A DNA stretch of 64,000 nucleotides from Chaetoceros tenuissimus (GCA_021927905.1 BLLK01000020.1:1550001-1614000), one strand, 5' to 3'; positions 41,601 to 50,527 are shown, numbered from the stretch's first letter. Numbers and translations: made by a program. Notes: a model not told the origin generated them from the sequence alone.

Positions 41601-43675
41601 GTGTCTTCTATTATCGCTAGGTTGCCATTTCCACTATAGCCGAGGAATATTCCCGGTGATTGTTTTAGATCTAATTTCGCTTTCTTCAAACTCGGGTTAT
41701 AGATCGCAGCCTTTGCTCCAAAAATACGAAGGTGTTTGCTTCTTGGTTTCTTATTGAGTAGTGTTTCATAGGGTGTAGACTGCAGTGCACTGTGTGGTCG
41801 CCTGTTTAGTAGATATGTTGCATAGATTATAGCGTATGTCCAGTATTCAGGCCCCAGGTTTGCAGAGTAGAGCATAGTCCTCATCATGTTTGCGAGATCT
41901 TGATGTGGTCTTTCTACGATTCCGTTCATTTTTGAGTCATCAGCTCCCGTTACTTTTAGTACGTAGCCAGCTTTTTGAACTATCTTTGCAAAGTCACTAC
42001 TTCTTCCTAATTCTCCGCCCTGATCAGTCATTACGTATTTATAATCTCGCTTTGACTTCAGCATTTTGAGTAGAGTTTCGACTTGTTTCAGTGGAGGATC
42101 TTTTGTTTTTGTTGTGAAAATCCACTTGTATCTACTGGCCTTATCTACCACTAGGAGGTATGCACGGCATCCATCTTTGGAGGTTATCAGTCTTCCTTTC
42201 TCATCTTTATCTTTCCATTTCGATCCTCGTACAAACCCGAAGTCCATGTGTAAGCCGTGACCTGGTGTTGGATGTTTTATTTTTGTTGTGGGCTTTGGAC
42301 TTTGTAGGGGTTCCACGGATTTGTCTCTTTTTATTCTTCTTTTCTGAAATTTCGCCTGATGGCACGCATCACATTTCCACGCATAATTGGGTTTTGAGAC
42401 TTTAGGTGCATCGTCGTAGTATTTGTGCAGGTTTTCCATGGTCTCGTCGCTAGGGTGGCCGAGTCTTTGATGATACAGTTCCCACAAGTAATTGTTTTTC
42501 AGGCTTTTCCTTTGTTTATGTATGTTGTCAATGGATGTCTTGTCTTGTGGTGTCACCTGATGGTGCTTTTTAGCATGATTATGGTGGAGTAGGATGTCTT
42601 CGTTTTGTTTCTTTTCCATTGCATTGATGGTTGCTTGTATCCTGTTGGTGCTTCTCCTTTGTTTTTCCATCTTCGATTTCTTATTCGTCTTTGTTTTCTT
42701 ATTATTTCCGCTCTTGTCTTTGGGTAATGATGATTGGTTTAGTTGATCCCTATCCATGTCAACTGCATATCGTAGCATATGATACCAAAGGTTGCGGGTG
42801 TTGTATATCGTATATTTGAGTGGTTTTTCTCCCGACCTCATGATGAATTTTATCGTTCCCATCTCGGATGTATCTGTTGGTGACCACTGCATGTATCCGA
42901 GGATTTTGTCTTGGTGGTCTTTTGCTACTGCTGTGGGACTGATTATAGTTGTAGCTGCTCCTTCTGCAAAGTACATCTTGATCCATATGTACCGTCCGTC
43001 ATCGGCTGTCCATTGGGTGAATCCGTGGTGTGTTGCTGTGATGGTGCTATCATTGTCGATGCCTCCTATGGTGATTGGTCTTTTCAGTTCCTTTGGGTCT
43101 ACTATGATCGCCATGTTGTTAGTGACGTTAATGTTACTACCTGTATCAGTTTGCACTTGTTCTTCTGTTACACTCTCTTTCTGTGCTCTTTTACAGCTTG
43201 TTGTATTTTCTTGCGCTTCCTCTGTAGGCTTAGTGTTTTGCGCTTCCTCTGTAGACTTAGTATTTTGCGCTTCCTCTGTGGTTTTTATCTTCTTGTATCC
43301 CTCGTCTTCATTGCATGCTATTCGGATGTATGCTGGTGCATATGTTCGGTGTACCCTTTTGTCCACTTTTGTTTTGAGGTGGCCTAGTTTGGTCTGTTTT
43401 CTTCTGTTATATTCTTCTTGCATGGTTGGGACTTCTTGTCTCAGCATCTCTTCGTTTTCTTCAATGATGGACTGGAGATGTTTCGGTTCCAGTAAGATCA
43501 TGTCATTCTCGAAGGTGTGTGACGGTTGTATATAGTCTCTTTTTGCTGTGATGTAACAGTAGAATGGGTGAACAATGTCCGGTTTTGATGTTTTTCTGGT
43601 ATATTTGAACCTTTGTTTTGGTATTGATTGTCTATGCCAGTTTGTGGTATCAAATTCCATATCAATTGTATCCAT
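38612..43675 (-). CDS. pol: Copia Pol polyprotein with embedded dUTPase
   Basis: 1687 codons from the first ATG; the same frame is open 39 codons further back to the Gag stop. In order: aspartic protease motif DTGS (177-180); a 3-copy TEEAQNTK repeat just before it; integrase zinc site H402/H407/C435/C438 and D478, D551, E588; copia integrase C-terminal segment (SPGIFLGYS). Then a complete dUTPase (about 750-882: AGYDLYS, PRSSLALKG, GVIDSDYTG, GQRIAQMI, RGTKGFGSTD) and a PDZ-like stretch (about 955-1025). Reverse transcriptase follows from about 1120 with QVDDF (1313-1317; the usual YVDD with Gln first), then RNase H (D1524, E1567, D1601; HMDIK). All catalytic residues are present, so the copy looks functional. 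Confidence 0.93.
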   Translation of the reverse strand: MDTIDMEFDTTNWHRQSIPKQRFKYTRKTSKPDIVHPFYCYITAKRDYIQPSHTFENDMILLEPKHLQSIIEENEEMLRQEVPTMQEEYNRRKQTKLGHLKTKVDKRVHRTYAPAYIRIACNEDEGYKKIKTTEEAQNTKSTEEAQNTKPTEEAQENTTSCKRAQKESVTEEQVQTDTGSNINVTNNMAIIVDPKELKRPITIGGIDNDSTITATHHGFTQWTADDGRYIWIKMYFAEGAATTIISPTAVAKDHQDKILGYMQWSPTDTSEMGTIKFIMRSGEKPLKYTIYNTRNLWYHMLRYAVDMDRDQLNQSSLPKDKSGNNKKTKTNKKSKMEKQRRSTNRIQATINAMEKKQNEDILLHHNHAKKHHQVTPQDKTSIDNIHKQRKSLKNNYLWELYHQRLGHPSDETMENLHKYYDDAPKVSKPNYAWKCDACHQAKFQKRRIKRDKSVEPLQSPKPTTKIKHPTPGHGLHMDFGFVRGSKWKDKDEKGRLITSKDGCRAYLLVVDKASRYKWIFTTKTKDPPLKQVETLLKMLKSKRDYKYVMTDQGGELGRSSDFAKIVQKAGYVLKVTGADDSKMNGIVERPHQDLANMMRTMLYSANLGPEYWTYAIIYATYLLNRRPHSALQSTPYETLLNKKPRSKHLRIFGAKAAIYNPSLKKAKLDLKQSPGIFLGYSGNGNLAIIEDTNSGKTKLSSFVVFDEAHYTSDPKNRPPMGKALIEAGYVDHAPEIKENTQEYHTLQVKPLTTEATIPTKGTSGSAGYDLYSTKDISIEPGTATLIPTDIAIKVPKGTYARIAPRSSLALKGLDTMAGVIDSDYTGNVKVLLENRSKATQHIQKGQRIAQMIIENIRETDIEIVETLQPTKRGTKGFGSTDIKASTEILAKTKGRSIPQIIQKYISNKQHAPTAVAATATKEHEPEHVKLSLSPYDNELEVTIPIQRRVTPTNRTRGLVLVQDKSDRVKIATVKNGTPSAKISKWRSTLRNSHLLKIGNETVTNTEEAHKIFASHDPKQEIKITVGTLEKIPIHPQTGLPTLYADQLQILGEHIEELKTNSYYDPENTGHDDYVQKYGIDEDDEPDIAAPTIATLKPILPKNKQKKNKLTRRKLQHLPPEEWEIWRQSEFKQMDQYQKQNMYGEPCPLPKGANCLKTLWTYLVKDDGTKKARQVVDGSPGRKGTVTIGHTYASSLDQNGSRIFWATAAMKNLKVYGADVSNAFAEAPPPKAPLYVTIDNQFREWYKERTGKDIPRDYVLPIKRAIQGHPESPRLWAILINNILTKELRMKPTTHEPNLYQGKIGKQTIYFLRQVDDFAIACNSENIAKDIIAKINEHMSVQIKYLGLLTRFNGVDVDQTKEYIKIHNKTYIQKILRGHAWLEPQYKQQKPTPMKADNAYITSLETAVPPATKEDQIKLQHEMQMNYRQGIGELLYAMITCRPDISYPVIKLSQYSNNPAKEHYQAIKEIYQYLAQTEDDGIHYWRKDDNNELPHMPIPTIKSELRQENTDTPDDEPSQAKAYVDSDWAADTNHRKSISGFVISLAGGTVYYKTKFQETVATSTAEAEFTAAFEAAKAICYVRTILNELDICQSEATILHIDNNAALLMADASKPTKNSRHMDIKQFKLQEWVEKDIIEMKRIHTHDNRSDTLTKSLGQTLYYRHNDKLLGKYIPHYRQGPEQRHSIG

Positions 43676-43792
43676 GTCGATAGGTATGGTGTCAGGGATA
43701 GGTGTATCTTCTAGTTCCTCAAAAGCTTCTCTTACGATTGCAGCTGTTGTTCCCTCTGATGCCGATGTAGTTGCCGTTTTGACTGTGGCATC

Positions 43793-43795
43793 TCA
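43793..43795 (-). other. In-frame TGA separating Gag and Pol
   Basis: The Gag stop codon (GAA-TGA-GAT) is in the same reading frame as Pol. The 39 codons between it and the first Pol ATG contain no stop. A readthrough event would make one Gag-Pol product of about 2554 residues. Confidence 0.9.
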
Positions 43796-46276
43796 TTCTT
43801 CTTCCATAGTTGTAGTAGTGTCCCATGAGTTCTCGGAATACAGGCTCTGTGAGTCTTCTTGGTCGTAATGGTAATGGGCTTCAGTTGTTCTTGCTTTACG
43901 TTCTCTGTTTCTACTACTGTCTCTGTGTCTACTACTGTCTCTTCTCTTGAAACTTGTTTTTGGGGTTGCACCTTTCTTTTTCTTTTCTTCTGCTTCTTTC
44001 AGTTTTTCTTCGTTAAAGTGCTTATGTTTTTCCACAATCTTATTAATGGTTTCATTGTCATTGTTTCTTTTGCATGTTGATCGAAACTTGAAACAGTTAT
44101 GTACCATTGCCATATTGTCGCATCCATTCTTTTCTCCATCATGTCCATATGTTCCACATATCTTGCAGATTGTTTGAGCTCCAACACGACGTGCTAGGTG
44201 TACTGTTGGTTCTTCAATGTGGTGTTGGAGTTGTATCTTCTCTATTTCTTCTGCTATCATCCTTCTAGTTGTATGTGTGACTGGTGAGGTGTTGATTGTA
44301 TATCCCAGGTATGTAAGTCTCAATTCGGTGGGGATTTGAGGTGCCATAGGTTTCATTGGTCCCGTCATGTTTCCATATTGACTGTCGTATGCATTTCGTT
44401 GGTCTACATACTGTTGGAATTTTGAGTTTGCTGTGGTGACTCCTGGGTATTCGCTCTCAGGTACTTGTTTGATGATGTGTAGAATTGCTTTTTCCTCGTC
44501 GAACTTGTCTGTCTCCATGAATTCCATGTATGCCCTCGTTTTTGAGACAAATTTTGATAGATCTTCCCCTTCTTTCCATAAAGGTGGCATGATTGCAGTT
44601 GCCATCCGGTTTAATCGTGGTAGGCAGCTGTGAAGTAGCATATATAGTGCATGGTATCCCTCTTGATGTCTTGCTGCATTCCGGAGTATGTTGCGGCCTT
44701 CGTAGTAGTGTTCGTCAACCACTTCCGTGAGGAGTGTATACAGTGCTGTGCTCATTGTTCTATATATCTGGTCCAGTGTTTGTCCACTTGTCTCGAAGTT
44801 GATGTCGTCATTTGTTTCGGCATCGCTTCGGATTCCAAAGGTGGTGGGGTATCTGTGATGAGAGTATATTGGGATGGTATCTGGTGTGGTTAGTAGTATT
44901 CCACATGGACTTGCTGCTGTTTTAATGGCTGTGTACACATATAGTATGTCATCTCTATCTTGGATTTTCGGGAGAGAATCTGTGGAGTCCATTAGTCTCT
45001 TGGGTTTGAGGAAGTATTTCTTGCCTTGATATACGTATGCATCCCTGTCGTAGTCATTTAGTGTTGCTCCTCTGCCTGGGCTACTTGGGAAATTCGTATG
45101 TCTAATTCCTGCTGCTATGTTGGTTACTCCTTCTGCCACTGTAGTTCTTGTGTCGAATGGTCCACTGAACGTTGGTGCCCCTTGTGGGTGGTATGGTAGT
45201 GGGAATTGTGATGACCTTTCTTGTTCAAACTGTTCTTTCCACTGTTCGTCCATCTCATTCCGTTCTGTCTCCATTTGGATGAGTATGTCGTCCTTAAAAC
45301 TGTCGATCTCATTTTTCTGTCTTTCTATTTCCTTATCTCCTTGTTCTTGGATGCGCATGTTGGTTTGTCTTTCCATGCTCTGGAAATTAGCTTGGATAGT
45401 AGTTTGGAGTTTACTGAGTAGTTTTTGTTCCAATTTCTCTTCCATTCTCGCTTCTAGTTTTTCCATCCTTTCCTTAAGTTTTGTTTTCATCGTTGTTTTG
45501 ATGTCTGTGGCATATGCCTGGATATGAGCTCTTGTAGCTGTATCTAGTTTTCTTGTTGCGTCCACAAGTTGGCTCATGTTCATCGTTACTGCTGTGAGTG
45601 TGCGGATGAGATCTTCCCTTTGTTCTGCATGCTGAGAGTTTGGATCTGTTTCAGTGTAGGCATCCAGTTGTGCTGTTGTTGTTGCGAGGTTCATTTCCAT
45701 GGTGGTAGTGAGTTCCCTGATGCTCTTGTTAATTGCATCCAGGTCATCTCCTCCTTGGTCTTCTTCTTGACCCTCAGGTTCATTTTCATATGATCTTTGT
45801 CCCAGCAGGAGTTCTTCTTCGCTTTGATCTTCATCCTCTCCTGTTATTTCTTCCTCCAGATTATTTCCTTCATGTCCTTGTAGAGTTTGTGCGGTAGATT
45901 CTTGGGCTGGTGGTTTTGGGATGGATATGGTTACTGTCTTTATGGTTCCTTTGTATGCTAGATTTGTAAGGGCTTTGGTGTGTTTCCTTACTGATTCCAG
46001 TAGGTGTTTCACTTTGTTTGAGTGTGTCATACTTTGTCCTGTGATCTCTCGGAAATTTGACAGCTTTTTCATTACTCCCTTTGCCTCCCATTCAGTCCAT
46101 TCAGAATCTTGCATGCCCTCTTCGTCTTTTACTACTTTCCATATATCCTGTAGTAATTTACTGTAGTCACTTCCTTCTATAATGTACGTTGGCTTGTCAT
46201 CATAGATGGGACCTCTCGACTCTTCCTCTTCCTCTCTCATTCTTCTTGCTACTGCTAAACGTGTTCCTTCTGACAT
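43793..46276 (-). CDS. gag: Copia Gag protein
   Basis: 827 aa from ATG 46276. The N-terminal third is acidic, a strongly charged coiled coil runs roughly from 235 to 370 (MEKLEARMEEKLEQKL), then a globular capsid-like region (LRNAARHQEGYHALYMLLHS, VSKTRAYMEFMETDKFDEEK). A zinc-knuckle variant lies at 704-719, C-x2-C-x4-H-x6-C instead of the usual spacing of four before the last Cys. The C-terminus is basic (SSRHRDSSRNRERKAR), suited to RNA binding. It packages element RNA in virus-like particles by family role. Long for a copia Gag. Confidence 0.85.
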   Translation of the reverse strand: MSEGTRLAVARRMREEEEESRGPIYDDKPTYIIEGSDYSKLLQDIWKVVKDEEGMQDSEWTEWEAKGVMKKLSNFREITGQSMTHSNKVKHLLESVRKHTKALTNLAYKGTIKTVTISIPKPPAQESTAQTLQGHEGNNLEEEITGEDEDQSEEELLLGQRSYENEPEGQEEDQGGDDLDAINKSIRELTTTMEMNLATTTAQLDAYTETDPNSQHAEQREDLIRTLTAVTMNMSQLVDATRKLDTATRAHIQAYATDIKTTMKTKLKERMEKLEARMEEKLEQKLLSKLQTTIQANFQSMERQTNMRIQEQGDKEIERQKNEIDSFKDDILIQMETERNEMDEQWKEQFEQERSSQFPLPYHPQGAPTFSGPFDTRTTVAEGVTNIAAGIRHTNFPSSPGRGATLNDYDRDAYVYQGKKYFLKPKRLMDSTDSLPKIQDRDDILYVYTAIKTAASPCGILLTTPDTIPIYSHHRYPTTFGIRSDAETNDDINFETSGQTLDQIYRTMSTALYTLLTEVVDEHYYEGRNILRNAARHQEGYHALYMLLHSCLPRLNRMATAIMPPLWKEGEDLSKFVSKTRAYMEFMETDKFDEEKAILHIIKQVPESEYPGVTTANSKFQQYVDQRNAYDSQYGNMTGPMKPMAPQIPTELRLTYLGYTINTSPVTHTTRRMIAEEIEKIQLQHHIEEPTVHLARRVGAQTICKICGTYGHDGEKNGCDNMAMVHNCFKFRSTCKRNNDNETINKIVEKHKHFNEEKLKEAEEKKKKGATPKTSFKRRDSSRHRDSSRNRERKARTTEAHYHYDQEDSQSLYSENSWDTTTTMEEE

Positions 46277-47140
46277 GTTTGTATTTTCTTGTCGGTTGTG
46301 TTCTCTGATAGCTTCTTAGGCATTTAATTACTATAAGTTCAGCTCGCTTCTTGTTGATGATGCCTTGTGTTGATGTCTACTTCACTTCCGTGTCAAGGTG
46401 TGGCACTAGTTTAGTTGACCTCTTCTCTACGGCTTGCCTAGGTATGGTGTTTCCTTTCGGCTCATCATTCATGATGCGGCTTTTCGTTCAGCTTCTGGTG
46501 GTTGAGTCGTCCGTGACGTTGTAGTTCACCTTCCTACGTACGTCGTACACTTCGGCGGTGTTTCCGGTGTGGGCTAGGTGTCATGGTCTAATGATTCTAG
46601 CCTTGCTTCTTAGCTTTCATGACTTATCATGCGTTAAGGTTTTGATGTCCCTCTGACACGTGTTTCACACTACCTGTATGTCGGCTACGTGCTTTACACT
46701 ACCTGTATGTAGGTTACACACTTCTGTTCTCTTTCGACTACTTAAGGTGAGATTCTACAGCTATTTTTCTGAATCTCTTCGACATTTTCGTTCAACTATA
46801 GGAGTGTTGAGTAATGCCCCGTCTGCCGTTTGGTCTAGGGTTCAGGTGCTACCCTTGTAATGTTTTCTCAAGATAGTGGTCGTATCCTATTCTATCTGTA
46901 CTTGAACATACTACAAAGTAGGGCTACTGTACGCGCTCAGATTGTAGGCGTCAGTAGCGTGCTTTTGACGTCATCGCCGTCTTCATCCTGGCTTCCGTTC
47001 GCTAGTGCTGGGCTGCTGGGATGAAATCTAGTGTAGAGCTGATCTCTACGCTAAATCGCAGATCCTCTCGGACCTGTGTGCTCGGGGATTTATTCTAATG
47101 TTATCCTTTATACGCTGAGGTTGCGTAGGGCTTAATAACC
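46277..47140 (-). other. Retrotransposon leader (864 nt)
   Basis: Untranslated region between the 5' LTR and Gag. Next to the LTR, minus-strand GGTTATTAAGCCC may be the primer-binding site. A short direct repeat (ACACTACCTGTATGT) lies near 46667 and 46696. Likely holds packaging signals. Confidence 0.7.
47128..47140 (-). other. Putative primer-binding site
   Basis: GGTTATTAAGCCC directly follows the 5' LTR. GGTTAT is complementary to the anticodon-loop sequence AUAACC of eukaryotic initiator tRNA-Met, as in half-tRNA priming known from Drosophila copia; the rest matches only partly. Confidence 0.4.
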
Positions 47141-47237
47141 AGCTAGAGTATATGTATATATGATCTTAGTAATTAGTGAGTATGTAGTATGTATGTACAG
47201 ATACGATATCCGTATTGGATAGGGACTAGGTCTAACT
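47141..47237 (-). repeat. 5' LTR (97 bp)
   Basis: Identical to 38474-38570. Carries the element promoter by position; AT-rich ATATATACATATAC near its end could serve as a TATA-like sequence. Confidence 0.93.
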
Positions 47238-47242
47238 AAAAG
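47238..47242. repeat. Target-site duplication (right)
   Basis: AAAAG, matching 38469-38473. Confidence 0.9.
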
Positions 47243-47371
47243 AGCTCGCCAAAAACCTAACATGAAGAACAATGTTTCAGTTGAGTGGAGGGTCCGCATG
47301 CATGGTGCTTGTGCATCTTGCAACTCCTCACACTTGAAGATATACTCTTGTATTATTCAATAAATTGTAAA

Positions 47372-48274
47372 ATGAGCGACGGTGGCGGTGATACTGGTGG
47401 AGACTTTGGTGGAGACTTTGGTGGAAACGACGCAGGAGGAGGCTCTTGGGGAGGAAACAATGATCATCATCATCATGATACTTATCATGGTCATCACCAC
47501 GGTAACCATTACGATAATTACTATGATGAACCATCCAACAGTAGAGGCGGACCTTGCATAGCACTTGCAATCATTGTCTTTGGATCGATCTTCTTTGCTA
47601 TCGGTGCAGGAACCGGAGGATTTCTTCTATCAAATGCAATTGAAAAAGTGAATTCTTGGGGATCTGTTATTGGGAAAATTATCGACACACAGAGTTGCGG
47701 TTGTGGTAGTAGTACCAATGGAAGCTGTACTACTACATATGCGGCAGTTGTTGAATATGAAGTAGATGGAACCTCATATCAATTTACTTCCAACTCATGC
47801 TCAAGCCCTGCTCCAAAAGTGGGCAATGATATCAAGGTACTCTATGATCCTGATTATCCTGGTGAAGCAGTTTCTGGTAACTTTGTCGATCTTTACTTGC
47901 CAACCATCATTCTTGCAGTCTTTGCAATTGTTGGACTTGGAGTTTGTGTTAATGGTATTATGATGAGAAAAAGATATTCAAACTCTTCTAACAATGAAAA
48001 TACCTTCGATGGTAATAACATGGCTTTGGGACAAGTCGGTGCCGATACTGCATTTCCTTCCAAGCCTCCAATGATGCAACAGACTGGGTGGAATCAAGAA
48101 CCTGCAAAGCCGACACCTAGTAGTACAGTACAGTCAGCTCCTCCAGCTGTTGAAGAATCTACTCCGACAAACCCATATGCTTTGCATGCTCAGCAGCAAA
48201 GTCAAAATACATCTACAAACAATGGTGGCAATAGTAAACCAAGTTTGTTTGATCAGTTGCAAGGAAAGGTGTAA
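47372..48274 (+). CDS. Gly/His-rich membrane protein with DUF3592-like domain
   Basis: 300 aa from ATG 47372 (the open frame upstream starts at a GTG and is not credible). N-terminus is Gly/Asp-rich, followed by a His cluster (NDHHHHDTYHGHHHGNHY) that could bind metal. Two transmembrane helices (ALAIIVFGSIFFAIGAGTGG and LYLPTIILAVFAIVGLGVCV) flank an extracellular domain with VIGKIIDTQSCGCGS, YAAVVEYEVDGTSYQFTSNS and IKVLYDPDYPGEA, the pattern of DUF3592. Four close cysteines probably pair. The C-terminal tail is Gln/Pro/Ser-rich. The gene begins 130 bp beyond the retrotransposon, so its promoter region was cut by the insertion. Function unknown. Confidence 0.75.
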   Translation: MSDGGGDTGGDFGGDFGGNDAGGGSWGGNNDHHHHDTYHGHHHGNHYDNYYDEPSNSRGGPCIALAIIVFGSIFFAIGAGTGGFLLSNAIEKVNSWGSVIGKIIDTQSCGCGSSTNGSCTTTYAAVVEYEVDGTSYQFTSNSCSSPAPKVGNDIKVLYDPDYPGEAVSGNFVDLYLPTIILAVFAIVGLGVCVNGIMMRKRYSNSSNNENTFDGNNMALGQVGADTAFPSKPPMMQQTGWNQEPAKPTPSSTVQSAPPAVEESTPTNPYALHAQQQSQNTSTNNGGNSKPSLFDQLQGKV

Positions 48275-48326
48275 AGATTTGGTTATATCTGATTTCTTAA
48301 TAATAATAATTCAATATTGTTACAAT

Positions 48327-50172
48327 CTACTTTTTCCTCATTAGGAGCCAAGCAACTGCCCGCTCTATATTGTTTTTAGTTTTGGACAGACTTTCACTGG
48401 CAGATCGAGAATTGAAACCCATGCTGACAAGTTGAGCAACCATATGATCGTCTGCTGCTACTTTTGTTTGGGAAGTTGTTGATGATTTCTTAGTAGTGGT
48501 AGTAGTAGTAGTTCTACTATGAGAAGATATCTCTTTCTTCAAACACCTCGCAGCATCATTATCACTGTCTTTCTTTTTTTGTTGCGTCGATATAGACTTT
48601 TCTATTTTTTTGTCGTTGCTGATGATTGAAGGACTTGAATAAGTTTTAGGGTCCTCTGGATAAGTCAATGTCTCTCTTTTTATCTTTGCCTCGCAAGATG
48701 ATTCTTCTTTAAATTTCCCTATCTTTGTTTTATTACATGATATAACCTCCTTTTCAGCTTCGATTTTCGTGTTAACTTTTTTGGCATAAGGGTTGCTAAT
48801 TACTTTTCTCGTTTTGTTAGATGTATTGGAACTATCTTCCATCACGCGTTTCCGTTTTATAGAGCTAGTGCTAGGAGCTGAGGTCTTTTCCAACAATGAT
48901 CTTCCAAACATGGAGTTGATAAAAGATTGTTTAGCTCGCTGTGAATCAACCAAATCACTGAATCTCTTTTCGATCGCTTCGTAATCTTTCTCTCCTGAGA
49001 ACACAGTGGGAATTACTCGTTTCGGTTTCATAAACTCTACACAATCTCTCAATTCATTGTAACTACTATGTTCAGAGTAGGCCATGAGACGGACTTCGAC
49101 ATGCATCATATGAGTATTTCCCTTGATTTTGTTTGCATCGACAAGTTCCTTTAGATTCACGACTTTTGTGGCTATCGAATTTTGTTTGTTGTACTTTGAA
49201 GATTCAGCCCATCCTGTTGGTAAAAATGCAACCACCTTATTATATCCCTTATTCATTCGATGTGCATAAAGTGCCACATCATTAAAGTTAGGTTGAAAGA
49301 AGGGATGCAAAGTACCTGCTAATCCCATTTTGATGACGTGTATATCGCTCTTTTGTGGGTCCAATGTCGAACGTTTTACAATTCCATTTGCCTCTTCTAC
49401 ATCTGAACCGCATTCTATACATTTTAACATTTTATGTTTGGCATTATTGACATATACCAATTGATTAGATTTGACTGCCGAATGCCAGAGTACTTTTTCT
49501 TTCCCGATGGAATAGCAGGATAACAGTACCAAAGTTCTAGGTTGCTGACCATCCTTCACGGCTGGTTTCTTGGGTTGGAAGAAGCTATTTTTCTTTTCTT
49601 CAACAACATTATGATTATGTTTCAGCAATTCTTGTACTTGTGACGATATTTTGTCAATGGCATTTTGTTGAGGTAAAAAAGTATGCTTAGGTTTGGCATA
49701 TGTTGTATCTAGGTACAAGACATCAAGCGATCTCTTTTCCACAGCTTCCTTTATCAAAGGATATGATTGAAATTTTGGATGATATCTCATGTCGCCAGTA
49801 TGGACATGATATGTGAATGAATTTCCAATCTTTACTTTTGCAAATATAATCGCAGCCCCTGGACAATGATTTGCGTCGTAAAATGTAATTTCACAATTGT
49901 CCCATGACCATGTTTCTTCATATTCATGAGCTACTATGAACCTTTCAGGGATTTTATGAATCTCTCTCAACAAATTTGCAGTAACAGGCGTACAGTGTAT
50001 CGTGGCTGGACCTTTATAGTTGTTACCAGATGGAAGACCGGTGTAATGATCCGAATGATAATGTGTTAAAACAATTGACCGAATTTTGTGTATTGAATTT
50101 GAATGCTTTGAAGGCATCAATGAAAACAGATTTGACACCCTCAATTTTATGACATTGTTGGCTCTGATTCAT
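48327..50172 (-). CDS. SNM1/Pso2-type DNA cross-link nuclease with C-terminal UBA; apparent frameshift
   Basis: The open frame 48327-50117 (596 aa) has the metallo-beta-lactamase motifs HYHSDHY, DANHCPGAA and HTGDMR and the DRMBL part (LMAYSEHSSYNELRDCVEF, KRVIPTVFSG). This family trims DNA ends at interstrand cross-links. The expected N-terminal segment lies upstream in the other frame from ATG 50172, ending SVFIDAF; the frame must change by one base in the TTT run at 50107-50109 to give the usual DAF then KHSNS junction. A Ser/Lys-rich linker leads to a C-terminal UBA-like domain (MVAQLVSMGFNSRSASESL), suggesting ubiquitin binding. Frameshift could be sequence error, mutation or recoding. 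The zinc ligands are intact. Confidence 0.8.
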
Positions 50173-50527
50173 TGGGACTAGGGTATGAACAAAATCAGCC
50201 TTGCGAATTGCTTTCTCAATTCATTTCAACAACATTGAATAATTTTGAATTTTTGTGTTTTTGGTCTGTTTCGTCATGTTCGTCATCTGTAAACTAGTTT
50301 ACCAATACCGCAGTTATAAAATAGGTTCTCATCCTAAATATCTACTTCTTCTCATAACTAGCTAGCTATTAGTCAAACAAGAGATCTGCTCGCTAGCTGC
50401 TGCTCAGGCCAAAAACAACAGAACCAACCGCACCATCAATTCTTATTCTTCTTCTTCCATAGTATCTAATCTATTGAAGATATTACCGACGAGATTCTTC
50501 GCCCTAATACAGCACATAGTATTTCCA
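50173..50527. promoter_or_regulatory. Divergent promoter region
   Basis: 355 bp between the SNM1-like gene and the E2-like gene. No specific element recognised. Confidence 0.4.

Larger units (their letters stand above)
38474..47237 (-). mobile_element. Complete Ty1/copia LTR retrotransposon, 8764 bp
   Basis: Bounded by two identical 97-bp LTRs and AAAAG target duplications. Coding order on the minus strand is LTR, 864-nt leader, Gag, Pol (protease, integrase, dUTPase, PDZ-like, reverse transcriptase, RNase H), poly-G tract, LTR. Integrase precedes reverse transcriptase, the copia order. Identical LTRs and no broken frame beyond the single in-frame TGA between Gag and Pol indicate a very recent insertion that may still be active. 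Domain additions and the stop arrangement are unusual; see findings. Confidence 0.95.

Noticed and set aside
42792-43535. 247-aa open frame on the plus strand
   Set aside because: Antisense to Pol; Val/Ser/Cys-rich composition is a mirror of the real frame, with no domain.
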